Of a stretch of DNA of 17,410 bases, positions 1 through 7,718 are shown piece by piece. The translations under genes were made by a program, and so were the position numbers. The first letter of the stretch is position 1. Each line of letters begins with the position of its first letter. Source of the stretch: JAIPEK01 sp041685935 (GTDB lineage Bacteria > Desulfobacterota > Desulfobacteria > Desulfobacterales > Desulfobacteraceae); the NCBI GenBank assembly GCA_041685935.1, contig JAWLES010000035.1:1-17410 (forward strand), given 5' to 3'. The notes beneath the pieces were generated by a model that was not told the origin of the DNA, did no database searches, and saw only the letters and a list, made by a program, of their open reading frames with translations.

Positions 1-1
1 G

Positions 2-730
2 TCAAGGCAGAAATTCTCTTACCACGACGGTCCTGAAAAATTCATCGCGGCTAAGCCGGACCTGATTCTGATCCGGCCCATGATCGCAAGGGGATACGGC
101 CCGCTGGTGCGGCAGCTCGAGCGCAACGGCATCACCGTACTCTCTTTCCAGCCCAACAGAACTTGTGAAATACCTGTTTACTGGAAAAAACTTGGGCGCC
201 TCACCGGGAAAACCGAGCGTGCAAACCGTATGGTGGAGATGTTTCAAAAGAGCGTTGACAGTTTGTCCGCGCTGACCAGGGGTGTCAAGGATCGAAAAAG
301 GGTTTATTTCGAGGCCATCCATTCCAGGATGAAGACCTTTACTCCCGGCAGTATGCCCATATTCGTGTTAGAGACCGCAGGCGGCATAAACGTGGCAGAG
401 GATGCAGACCAGGTAAGGCAGACCAACATCGCTTTTTACGGTAAAGAGCGGCTGCTGTCCAGGGCGGACGAGATTGATGTTTATCTTGCCCAGAAAGGGG
501 TGATGAACCGGGTGACAGTTGAAGAGATCATGTCAGAGCCCGGCTACGGGATAATAAAGGCGATTCGGGAAAACCGGGTCTATCTGGTGGATGAGCCTGT
601 TGTATCAAGGCCCACGCTCCGGCTTCTGGAAGGGATAGTCAGGGTGGGACGGATCCTGTACCCGGACCGGTTCGGGGAGGAAGCGGACACCATTGTCCGA
701 AAAAGCATCAGGAAAGGATATGCACGGTAA
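2..730 (+). CDS. Periplasmic substrate-binding protein, TroA/BtuF type (5'-truncated)
   Basis: The frame is open from the left edge, so the gene starts upstream. About 242 C-terminal residues are visible. They show the two-lobe helical-backbone layout of ABC-type Fe-siderophore, cobalamin and metal binding proteins (PeripBP_2/TroA-like). A first-lobe segment reads KPDLILI, then comes a long helix (GRLTGKTERANRMVEMF), then a second lobe beginning KRVYFEAI. It ends with the usual ENRVYLVDEP strand and a C-terminal helix with LYPDRF. The signal peptide would lie outside the window. The stop overlaps the chosen cbiA start by 11 nt, so the gene is co-transcribed with the corrin genes. By context the ligand may be cobalt, a corrinoid or a ferric complex; the sequence does not say which. 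No permease or ATPase gene lies downstream, so these would be upstream or elsewhere. Family confidence is good; ligand unknown. Confidence 0.85.
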   Translation, partial: SRQKFSYHDGPEKFIAAKPDLILIRPMIARGYGPLVRQLERNGITVLSFQPNRTCEIPVYWKKLGRLTGKTERANRMVEMFQKSVDSLSALTRGVKDRKRVYFEAIHSRMKTFTPGSMPIFVLETAGGINVAEDADQVRQTNIAFYGKERLLSRADEIDVYLAQKGVMNRVTVEEIMSEPGYGIIKAIRENRVYLVDEPVVSRPTLRLLEGIVRVGRILYPDRFGEEADTIVRKSIRKGYAR

Positions 731-2138
731 AATGAAAGGAATCGTGGTGGCTGCAGTCTCGAGCGGCAGCGGAAAAACAACCGTGACACTGGGACTTCTG
801 GCGGCGCTGAAGCGGCGTGGGCTGAACGTCGCCTCTTTCAAGGTGGGGCCGGATTTCATCGACCCTGGACATCATACCCGGATCACAGGCAATGCCTGCC
901 GGAACCTGGACGGGTGGATGCTGTCAAAAGAATACAACCGTGCCTGCCTTGAGACTTCAGCCCGAAAAGCGGACATGGTGGTGATCGAAGGGGTTATGGG
1001 GCTTTATGACGGATACGACGGCCGAACCGAGGCGGGCTCCACTGCACAGATGGCCAAATGGACCGGGTTTCCGGTGCTGCTTGTGGTGGATGCCCGGAGC
1101 ATGGCAAGAAGCGCAGCCGCTGTTGTTAAAGGGTTTGAGCTGTTTGATCCCGACCTTGACTTTGCAGGGGTGGTGTTCAACAAAGTGGGAAGCAAAGTAC
1201 ACCTTTCCTATCTCACAGAGGCTCTTCAAGGCCGGGTGAACATGCCGTGTCTCGGAGGACTTCCCGGGCAGAGCAATGTGGCCATGCCGGAGCGCCACCT
1301 GGGCCTTGTAACCAGTGAGGAGCATATGCTCTCGGAAGAGGCTGAAGCCTTGCTTGCCGGGCTGATAGAGGATCATGTGCATGTGGATGACCTGCTTGAA
1401 AATCTGCCTGAAAGAGTTTGTCCGCAAACGGATGAAAACGCTCCGCTTGAATGCCGCAGGGCGGAACCGGCACCATCCGGCCGGGTTGCCATCGGCGTGG
1501 CAAGAGATAAAGCGTTTTGTTTCTATTACCGGGACAATCTTGAAATCCTTGAATCGTTCGGCGCGGAAATTGAATTCTTTTCCCCGCTTGAGGACCGGGA
1601 GCTGCCGGAAGGCATCCACGGGCTCTACTTCGGAGGGGGATATCCTGAACTGTTTGCAGAAACCCTTTCCGGGAATACCCGGCTTTTGCAGGAGGTTCGA
1701 AATCAAAGTGCGGCCGGAATGCCGGTATACGGAGAATGCGGGGGGTTCATGTATCTTTGCCAGGCGCTTTTGGATGCGGAAGGCCGCAGGTTTCCAATGA
1801 CAGGCTGCCTTCCCTTTACAACAACCATGACTGACAGGCTCAGATCCCTCGGCTACAGGGAGGTCACCCTAAGGCAGGATACTGTAATAGGCGAAAAAGG
1901 CTCTGCATTAAGGGGACATGAATTTCATTACTCAAGCCTTGTACAGCCGTTGCAGACTAGTGTGAATCAGGTGTATCAAATATCAAAGCGGTCCGGGCGG
2001 AACCTGAAAGATGAAGGATTTCAGCGGCAGAACACCCTTGGCAGCTACATTCATCTTCATTTCGGAAGCTGCATTCAGGCTGCCCAGCGTTTTGTGAAAG
2101 TATGCAGAGGTTATGCGGAAAAGAGAGGGGCCTTATGA
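720..2138 (+). CDS. cbiA: Cobyrinate a,c-diamide synthase CbiA
   Basis: This glutamine- and ATP-dependent enzyme amidates the a and c side chains of cob(II)yrinate in the cytoplasm. The 472-residue length is typical. The N-terminal dethiobiotin-synthetase-like domain has the P-loop SSGSGKTT (residues 14-21), KVGPDFIDPGHH and EGVMGLYDG. The C-terminal class I glutamine amidotransferase domain has GLYFGGGYPE, the nucleophile Cys340 in YGECGG, and the catalytic His region YIHLHF (His445/His447). The ATG at 720 is chosen because AGGA at 710-713 gives good spacing. ATG 693 would add nine residues, and ATG 732 lacks a ribosome site. The start lies inside the end of the binding-protein gene, and the stop overlaps cbiC as ATGA, so translation is probably coupled on both sides. 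Confidence 0.96.
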   Translation: MHGKMKGIVVAAVSSGSGKTTVTLGLLAALKRRGLNVASFKVGPDFIDPGHHTRITGNACRNLDGWMLSKEYNRACLETSARKADMVVIEGVMGLYDGYDGRTEAGSTAQMAKWTGFPVLLVVDARSMARSAAAVVKGFELFDPDLDFAGVVFNKVGSKVHLSYLTEALQGRVNMPCLGGLPGQSNVAMPERHLGLVTSEEHMLSEEAEALLAGLIEDHVHVDDLLENLPERVCPQTDENAPLECRRAEPAPSGRVAIGVARDKAFCFYYRDNLEILESFGAEIEFFSPLEDRELPEGIHGLYFGGGYPELFAETLSGNTRLLQEVRNQSAAGMPVYGECGGFMYLCQALLDAEGRRFPMTGCLPFTTTMTDRLRSLGYREVTLRQDTVIGEKGSALRGHEFHYSSLVQPLQTSVNQVYQISKRSGRNLKDEGFQRQNTLGSYIHLHFGSCIQAAQRFVKVCRGYAEKRGAL

Positions 2139-2758
2139 AAGGACATGAAATCGAGCAGTCGAGTTTTGAAATTATTGAAAAGGAGGCGGGACGCCACGGT
2201 TTTGATGAAAACGAGTGGCAGGTTGTAAGAAGAATGATTCATACCTCTGCCGACTTTGAATACATGGACAGCGTCCGGTTTCACCCGGAAGCGGTGGAAC
2301 GGGGAATCAGCGCGGTGAAAGCCGGAGAGAGGATAGTCACGGATACCGCCATGGCCATGTCAGGCATCCGGAAAAACACGGTGGAAAAGTTCGGCGGGCG
2401 GGTGGAATGCCTTATCAGTCGTGAGGATGTTGCCACAGCAGCACGGGAGAAAAACAGTACCCGGGCGAGCGCAGCCGTGGACGCGGCAGCCGCATCTGCC
2501 TCCGGCGGCATCTTTGTGGTGGGAAATGCACCCACCGCCCTTCTGCGGCTCATGGAACTTATCCGGGAGGGGAAAGTCTCTCCGTCACTGGTGCTGGGAT
2601 TCCCGGTGGGGTTTGTAAATGCGGCGGAATCCAAGGCTGAGCTTTTGTTGATGAACACGCCTTATATCACCAATACCGGCAGAAAAGGCGGGTCAGGTAT
2701 AGCAGCGGCTGTTGTGAACGCCCTGCTGATAATGGCTGAACAAAGAGAGTTGTCATGA
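2135..2758 (+). CDS. cbiC: Cobalt-precorrin-8 methylmutase CbiC
   Basis: CbiC moves the methyl group from C11 to C12 of cobalt-precorrin-8, giving cobyrinate. The protein has 207 residues, the usual size. Family motifs run in order: RRMIHTSADF, with the catalytic histidine at about residue 36; FHPEAVERGI; TDTAMAMSGI; VVGNAPTALLRL; and GFPVGFVNAAESK near the C-terminal third. An in-frame ATG at 2102 exists, but the ATG at 2135 fits the family start. It overlaps the cbiA stop by 4 nt (ATGA) and follows a GAGAGGGG ribosome site. The stop in turn overlaps the next gene by 4 nt. Residue-level features are all as expected for an active enzyme. Confidence 0.96.
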   Translation: MKGHEIEQSSFEIIEKEAGRHGFDENEWQVVRRMIHTSADFEYMDSVRFHPEAVERGISAVKAGERIVTDTAMAMSGIRKNTVEKFGGRVECLISREDVATAAREKNSTRASAAVDAAAASASGGIFVVGNAPTALLRLMELIREGKVSPSLVLGFPVGFVNAAESKAELLLMNTPYITNTGRKGGSGIAAAVVNALLIMAEQRELS

Positions 2759-3483
2759 AAGAGAAAAAAGGTACACTGTACGGCATCGGTGTAGGGCCGG
2801 GGGACCCGGACCTGATTCCGGTGAAATCGGTTAAAATCCTGGAATCGGTTGATGTGGTGTTCGGTGCCTCTTCCAGCAAAAACAGGTTCAGCATGGCAGC
2901 GGATATCGCGGGAAAATTTATTCCGGAAAACACTGAAATGATCATGCTGCCGTTTCCCATGACAAAGGACGAAAACGCCAAGACACGGGCGTGGGACGAA
3001 AATGCCGAACAGATCGTTGAGGTGCTGGAACAGGGCAGGGATGCAGCTTTTCTCACCCTGGGTGACACGCTCACCTATTCCACATACGGGTATATTCTGA
3101 GGGCCGTTCAAAGGCGGGCCCCTCACCTTTCCGTTGTCACGGTGCCGGGAATTACCTCCTACCAGGCTGCTGCGGCCCGGACCAATACCCCTCTGATGGA
3201 AGGGGAGGAGTCGCTATTGATATTGTCCGGGGTCAACGGAGGGCAGCATTTGCGAACAAGGCTGGACACAACTGAAAACGTGGTTTTCCTGAAAGCGTAC
3301 AAGCATGCGCATGATATTGTGGCTGCAGTGGATGAGGCAGGCATGATGGAGAACAGTTTCGGCATTTCAAAGTGCTGCCGTGCGGATGAAGAGGTCATCG
3401 AGGATATCCGGGAGTTCAGGCACAGGGAACCTGGTTACTGGACTTTGATAGTGGCCAAAAAGAAGAGACCGGATGACACGTAA
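2755..3483 (+). CDS. cbiL: Cobalt-factor II / cobalt-precorrin-2 C20-methyltransferase CbiL
   Basis: This S-adenosylmethionine-dependent tetrapyrrole methyltransferase adds the C20 methyl to cobalt-precorrin-2 or cobalt-factor II. It has 242 residues. Class III methyltransferase motifs are GVGPGDP (residues 12-18), LTLGDTLTYSTYG (100-112) and VPGITSYQAAAA (130-141), followed by NTPLMEGEE and LLILSG. The LGDTLTYSTY form and the NTPL...EE stretch are what separate CbiL/CobI from the paralogues CbiE, CbiF and CbiH found further along. The start overlaps the cbiC stop (ATGA). The end overlaps the following membrane-protein gene by 11 nt. Some relatives are annotated cobI; the anaerobic context favours cbiL. 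Confidence 0.94.
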   Translation: MKEKKGTLYGIGVGPGDPDLIPVKSVKILESVDVVFGASSSKNRFSMAADIAGKFIPENTEMIMLPFPMTKDENAKTRAWDENAEQIVEVLEQGRDAAFLTLGDTLTYSTYGYILRAVQRRAPHLSVVTVPGITSYQAAAARTNTPLMEGEESLLILSGVNGGQHLRTRLDTTENVVFLKAYKHAHDIVAAVDEAGMMENSFGISKCCRADEEVIEDIREFRHREPGYWTLIVAKKKRPDDT

Positions 3484-4537
3484 TAGAAAGTCCCTGAAAG
3501 TTTCCCTTTCAGTCAGTGCCTCCCTATCCGCAGCCATGCTCGGATTCGGGTTTTGTTCGGTGGACGGCATGACTGGTGCGGTGTTTGTGGAAAAGCTCAT
3601 GTTCCCGCTTTTAAGGCTGATGGGTTTTATCACTGCAGGGCTTTTTGCAGGCCAGCTCATTGAAGCGGCAGGCTGGACCAGGATGCTCTCCTTTGCCGCC
3701 CGCCCTCTTTTCAACTTCGGCAGGCTCGGAGACCACTGCAGCGCCGCGTTCATCACTGCTTTCCTGTCGGGAACGGCCGCCAACGCAATGCTGCTGGAGT
3801 TTTACGAGCAGGAAAAGATCAGCAAAGAAAAGCTGTTTCTCACAAACTTCGTGAACCAGTTTCCAGCCTACTTTCTCCATCTGCCCACGACATTTTTTAT
3901 CGTCCTGCCGCTGACTGGCAAGGCAGGAGCGCTTTACTTCGGACTTACTTTTGCTGCAACCCTGCTGCGGACGGCACTTTTTCTAACCTACGGCCATTTC
4001 CGGTTTGATTCCGGTTTTGTTCCCGAAGATGCCGAATCAGGCTCACTTTCCGATGAAACAGCCGGCAAAAGCGCTGGAGGTTTTTCCATCGGGAAGATAT
4101 TAAAGGAGAAACTGCCCAAAAGGCTTCTCAATATAGCGGTTTTTGTGATACCTATTTACATTGCCGTTTTTATGTTTAATGCAGCAGGATTTTTTACCGT
4201 GGCCAGGGAATGGATGGCAAGGTACTTTGCCGCCTCATTCGCTCCCATGGAATCGCTTTCAGTAGTTGTTGTTGGGTTTGCTGCGGAATTCACTTCCGGC
4301 TTTGCTGCTGCAGGCGCACTCATGGACGCGGGTATGCTTACCACCAAGCAGACTGCACTTGCCCTGATCACAGGCAATATAGTCGCGTTTCCGCTGCGTG
4401 CGCTGCGGCATCAGCTGCCCAGGTATATGGGCATTTTTTCTCCGAAAATGGGGCTTGAGATCCTTTTGATGGGGCAGGGATTCAGAATTGTCAGCCTGAT
4501 TTTCATTGCGGTGGTGTTTTATTATGCAGTACCCTGA
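3473..4537 (+). CDS. Polytopic membrane protein with nucleoside-recognition (Gate) features, inside cobalamin operon
   Basis: This 354-residue, very hydrophobic protein has roughly eight membrane segments, at about residues 10-30, 39-66, 87-108, 130-150, 152-174, 216-240, 260-282 and 330-352. Two Gate-like units are visible. The first has LMGFITAGLFAGQLIE and later FLSGTAANAML. The second has EFTSGFAAAGALMD followed by ITGNIVAFPLRALRHQLP. This resembles bacterial nucleoside recognition domain proteins (Gate, Pfam PF07670), whose substrates are mostly unknown. A charged cytoplasmic-type loop (residues about 180-212) separates the halves. The start lies inside the end of cbiL (11-nt overlap) behind AGAAGAG, and cbiD follows after 39 nt, so the gene is a true operon member. 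No corrin-synthesis step is assigned to such a protein. Transport of cobalt, a corrinoid or a nucleoside-like ligand is an inference from context only. Confidence 0.8.
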   Translation: MTRNRKSLKVSLSVSASLSAAMLGFGFCSVDGMTGAVFVEKLMFPLLRLMGFITAGLFAGQLIEAAGWTRMLSFAARPLFNFGRLGDHCSAAFITAFLSGTAANAMLLEFYEQEKISKEKLFLTNFVNQFPAYFLHLPTTFFIVLPLTGKAGALYFGLTFAATLLRTALFLTYGHFRFDSGFVPEDAESGSLSDETAGKSAGGFSIGKILKEKLPKRLLNIAVFVIPIYIAVFMFNAAGFFTVAREWMARYFAASFAPMESLSVVVVGFAAEFTSGFAAAGALMDAGMLTTKQTALALITGNIVAFPLRALRHQLPRYMGIFSPKMGLEILLMGQGFRIVSLIFIAVVFYYAVP

Positions 4538-4576
4538 TGTGAACACCACGGATGAAAAGGCCGGGGGAGACGGGTC

Positions 4577-5677
4577 ATGACCAAGGAACGTCTGAAATCC
4601 GGGTTTACCACCGGCACTGCTGCAGCAGCCGCAGTCAAGGGGGCGCTGTACAGGCTGATCCGCGGGGTTGCCCCGGACCGGGTATCGATTCCGTTCTTGT
4701 CCGAAGGCGGAGTCGAGATCGATATTTATTCCTGCTTTGCTAAAGGAAATGAAACCGCAGTCTGCAGCGTGATCAAGGATGCCGGGGATGATCCGGATAT
4801 CACCCACAAAGCCGAAATCGGGGCAAGGGTGACACTTCTGAAATCAGGGAACCCTGACCGGCAAGTCGTCATAACAGGCGGCAGCGGCGTGGGCACGGTC
4901 ACAAGGCCCGGACTTGAAGTGCCGGTCGGAAGGCCTGCAATCAACCCGGGCCCTGTGAAAATGATCAGGCAGGCGGTTAAAGAAACAGCAGGCCCTGACA
5001 GGTATGTGCATGTTGAGATATTTGTTCCTGAAGGTGAAACCCTGTCCGAAAAGACACTGAACAGCCGGCTCGGGATCGTGGGAGGAATTTCAATCCTCGG
5101 CACCACCGGTATTGTCAGGCCCATGTCCCATGATGCCTACATAGCCACCATTGAATCCGGGGTAAGGGTGGCGTGTGCAATGGATATCAGTCCTTTAATC
5201 TTCAGTACCGGCAGGAGAAGTGAACGTTTTGCCCGGGCAGTTTTTCCCGGACTGCCTGAGACCGGGTTCATCCAGGTGGGGGATTTTTTCAGGGCTTCCC
5301 TTGAGATTGCAGGGAAGGAAGGTGCACCTGTCGTAATTTTTGCGGTTTTTTTCGGAAAGGCAGTAAAAATGGCAAGAGCGGTTCCGCATACCCATGCGGC
5401 CAAATCCGGGCAGACTCTTGAAACCCTTGCAGGCTGGTCGGTGGAATTGACCGGGGATGCGCAATTTGGTAAAGAGATTGCACAAGCCAACACAGCGCGC
5501 CATGCATTCGGCCTGATCATGGACCGATACCCGGTGATCATGGAGCTTGTGGGTAAAAAGGTCAGGGCGGCAGCCCTTGACTTCACCGGGCCCGGAACTC
5601 AGGTCCACTGCATGATTCTGGGATATGACGGAAGTGTTCTGTTCGACTCCCGGAAAAAAGGAGCCTCCAATGAGTGA
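4577..5677 (+). CDS. cbiD: Cobalt-precorrin-5B C1-methyltransferase CbiD
   Basis: CbiD methylates C1 of cobalt-precorrin-5B using S-adenosylmethionine and is a hallmark of the anaerobic corrin pathway. The 366-residue length is normal. Family motifs are the N-terminal KSGFTTGTAAAAA, GGSGVGTVTRPGL, PVGRPAINPGPVKMI, then NSRLGIVGGISILGTTGIV and PMSHDAY. The ATG at 4577 has a GGGGGAG ribosome site (4563-4569) at good spacing, and the protein begins immediately before the conserved KSGFTTG motif. The 39-nt gap before it is the largest inside this operon. Its stop overlaps the cbiET start by 8 nt. Confidence 0.97.
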   Translation: MTKERLKSGFTTGTAAAAAVKGALYRLIRGVAPDRVSIPFLSEGGVEIDIYSCFAKGNETAVCSVIKDAGDDPDITHKAEIGARVTLLKSGNPDRQVVITGGSGVGTVTRPGLEVPVGRPAINPGPVKMIRQAVKETAGPDRYVHVEIFVPEGETLSEKTLNSRLGIVGGISILGTTGIVRPMSHDAYIATIESGVRVACAMDISPLIFSTGRRSERFARAVFPGLPETGFIQVGDFFRASLEIAGKEGAPVVIFAVFFGKAVKMARAVPHTHAAKSGQTLETLAGWSVELTGDAQFGKEIAQANTARHAFGLIMDRYPVIMELVGKKVRAAALDFTGPGTQVHCMILGYDGSVLFDSRKKGASNE

Positions 5678-6920
5678 ATATATGTTTCAGAGCCTGAAAA
5701 TCATGGTTGTAGGCATGGGAATGTCTGAAAAGGATCTCACCCCGATCCATCTTTCCGTGATCCGTGATGCGGATATTCTGGTGGGTGGAAAGCGGCATCT
5801 TGACCTTTTTGATGATACGGAGTTTGAAAAAGTTGCAGTCACCAGGGACCTTCAAGCAGTTTTCACCAGGATACGGGAAGTTGCCGGCAAAAAGAGAATC
5901 GCGGTTCTTGCCTCCGGAGACCCTCTGCATTTCGGCATCGGTTCCGCGCTCACAAGGGAATTCGGTAAGGATCATGTGGAGGTTCTGCCCAATATAACCA
6001 CGCTCCAGGCTGCTTTCGCAAGGATAAAAGAGCGGTGGGATGATGCAGCATGGGTGAGTTTTCACGGGAAAAAGGATGCTGGTGCCCTGATGGGAACCCT
6101 TGCCCGGCATGATAAAGTTGCGGTTTATACCGACCCGGTGAACTCCCCCGCAATTGTGGCCGCCCTGCTCCTGGAATCAGGCATGACCGGTTATGACATG
6201 CAGGTTTTGTCCAGCCTGGGCACGGATAAAGAAAAAATCCGGTCAGTCTCCCTTGAAGGCGCCGCAGCAGAGGAATTTGACACGCCCAATATCGTGATCC
6301 TCAAGAAAAGGGAAGACCGGGCAAGCGTACTGCCGCTTGAGCTCGGCACAAATGATGACCTGTTTGATCATAAGGGCGGCCTGATTACCAAGTCTGAAGT
6401 CCGGGCGTTGACCCTGTCAAAGCTGCGGCTTAAAAAAGATCATATTCTCTGGGATCTCGGCGCGGGCAGCGGGTCGGTATCTGTGGAAGCTTCCCTTTTT
6501 ATCACAGCCGGACGCATTTTTGCCGTGGAGCAGCATGAAGAGAGGGCCGGACAGATCAAAAACAACAAGGAAAAGTTTGGTGTTATCAATATGACCGTGA
6601 TAAAAGCGACCCTGCCGGAGGGGATGGACAGCCTTCCTGAACCCGACCGGGTGTTTATAGGCGGAGGCGGAGAAAAACTTCCTGAAATTCTGCAGGCCGC
6701 CATTGACAGGTCAGGGCGCAAAACCCTTTTTGTGGTGAATACCGTGCTTTTGGGCAGTATGTCCAAAACAGCCGGGGTCTTTGAAAGAAACGGGATGGAA
6801 ACGGATATCACACAGGTTTCAGTGAGCCGCAGCAGATCCATGCCCCATGATTTACGTCTTGAGGCATTAAACCCCGTATGGATCATCACCGGGAAAAGCA
6901 AATCAAGACAAGAGGAGTGA
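5670..6920 (+). CDS. cbiET: CbiET fusion: cobalt-precorrin-7 C5-methyltransferase / cobalt-precorrin-6B C15-methyltransferase (decarboxylating)
   Basis: One 416-residue polypeptide joins two enzymes that are separate in Salmonella and fused, as here, in CobL-type proteins. The N-terminal CbiE half (about 1-205) has VVGMGMSEKDLTP and ASGDPLHFGIG (81-91), both of the class III tetrapyrrole methyltransferase type. The C-terminal CbiT half (about 225-416) begins GLITKSEVRALTLSKL and carries the class I SAM motif DLGAGSGSVSVEA (from Asp262), then VFIGGGGEKLPEIL. CbiT methylates C15 and decarboxylates the C12 acetate side chain; CbiE methylates C5. The ATG at 5670 is preferred over an in-frame ATG at 5625 because AAGGAG (5658-5663) sits 6 nt before it. 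The start overlaps cbiD by 8 nt. Confidence 0.95.
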   Translation: MSEYMFQSLKIMVVGMGMSEKDLTPIHLSVIRDADILVGGKRHLDLFDDTEFEKVAVTRDLQAVFTRIREVAGKKRIAVLASGDPLHFGIGSALTREFGKDHVEVLPNITTLQAAFARIKERWDDAAWVSFHGKKDAGALMGTLARHDKVAVYTDPVNSPAIVAALLLESGMTGYDMQVLSSLGTDKEKIRSVSLEGAAAEEFDTPNIVILKKREDRASVLPLELGTNDDLFDHKGGLITKSEVRALTLSKLRLKKDHILWDLGAGSGSVSVEASLFITAGRIFAVEQHEERAGQIKNNKEKFGVINMTVIKATLPEGMDSLPEPDRVFIGGGGEKLPEILQAAIDRSGRKTLFVVNTVLLGSMSKTAGVFERNGMETDITQVSVSRSRSMPHDLRLEALNPVWIITGKSKSRQEE

Positions 6921-6929
6921 AAACAGGAT

Positions 6930-7700
6930 ATGAACGAGGTGTTGTTTGTGGGTGCGGGTCCGGGAGATCCCGAGCTGATAACGGTAAAGGGGCAAAGAGC
7001 GGTCATGGAAGCTGATGTTGTCATTTATACCGGCTCCCTTGTGCCTGGTCAGGTGTTGACCTGGGCAAAGAGCGGTGCTGAGAAAATCGACAGTGCGTCA
7101 ATGACCCTGGAACAAATCATTCAAACCATCAGGGAGGCATGGGAAAAGAAAGGAAGGGTGGTCAGGCTACACACCGGCGATCCAAGCCTGTACGGAGCGG
7201 TGTATGAACAGATGGCCGAACTGTCAAAGCTTTCCATTCCTTTTTCCGTAATTCCCGGCATTACCGCGGCTTTTGCAGCAGCTGCATCCATGAAGATCGA
7301 GTATACCCTCCCGGAAGTCTCACAGACCCTTATCCTGACCCGAATGGCCGGAAGAACTCCTGTTCCGGAGCTGGAAAACCTTGCTTCCCTTGCATCCCAT
7401 CAGGCATCCATGGCTGTTTACCTGAGTATTTCACTGGTGGACGAGGTTGCTTCGGTTCTTTCTCGGCACTATGGTGAAGATGCGGTCTGCGCAGTTGCGT
7501 ACAAGGTGAGCCAGCCTGAAGAAAAAGTTGTATACACCCCTGTGAGTGCGCTCCCTGAAACCGTCAAAAAAGAAAATATAGCAAGCCAGGCGCTGATTAT
7601 TATCAGCAAGGTCCTGGGCACAGGGTTTGACAGCCTCCGGTACAAATCCAGGCTGTATGACAGGGACTTTTCCCACCAGTACCGGAATGCCGAGGGGTGA
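6930..7700 (+). CDS. cbiF: Cobalt-precorrin-4 C11-methyltransferase CbiF
   Basis: CbiF adds the C11 methyl to cobalt-precorrin-4 using S-adenosylmethionine. It has 256 residues, the normal family size. Motifs are VGAGPGDPELITVKG (from residue 7), YTGSLVP, HTGDPSLYGAVYEQM (81-95), VIPGITAAFAAAA (107-119), and LPEVSQTLILTRMAGRTPVPE. The EVSQT...TR.AGRTPVP stretch is diagnostic of CbiF/CobM. The gene starts 9 nt after the cbiET stop. A GAGGAG sequence lies at 6912-6917, 12 nt before the ATG, and a weaker AGGA nearly touches it, so the exact ribosome site is unclear. The start itself is well supported, since the conserved motif begins at residue 7. Confidence 0.96.
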   Translation: MNEVLFVGAGPGDPELITVKGQRAVMEADVVIYTGSLVPGQVLTWAKSGAEKIDSASMTLEQIIQTIREAWEKKGRVVRLHTGDPSLYGAVYEQMAELSKLSIPFSVIPGITAAFAAAASMKIEYTLPEVSQTLILTRMAGRTPVPELENLASLASHQASMAVYLSISLVDEVASVLSRHYGEDAVCAVAYKVSQPEEKVVYTPVSALPETVKKENIASQALIIISKVLGTGFDSLRYKSRLYDRDFSHQYRNAEG

Positions 7701-7718
7701 TGTTTCACTGGAAGTGTT

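Noticed and set aside
1..719. Cobalamin riboswitch upstream of cbiA
   Set aside because: The stretch is continuous coding sequence for the binding protein and no B12-box-like element stands out; a riboswitch would be upstream of the window.
957..1706. 249-codon open frame on the minus strand inside cbiA
   Set aside because: It is antisense to an intact, motif-rich cbiA; its translation shows no recognisable domain and many Cys/His/Pro residues typical of shadow frames.
4538..4576. Internal promoter or regulatory element before cbiD
   Set aside because: The 39-nt gap contains only a ribosome site; no -10/-35 pair or hairpin is visible.
4259..4807. 182-codon minus-strand frame across the membrane-protein/cbiD junction
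   Set aside because: It overlaps two well-supported genes and has no recognisable motif or suitable ribosome site.
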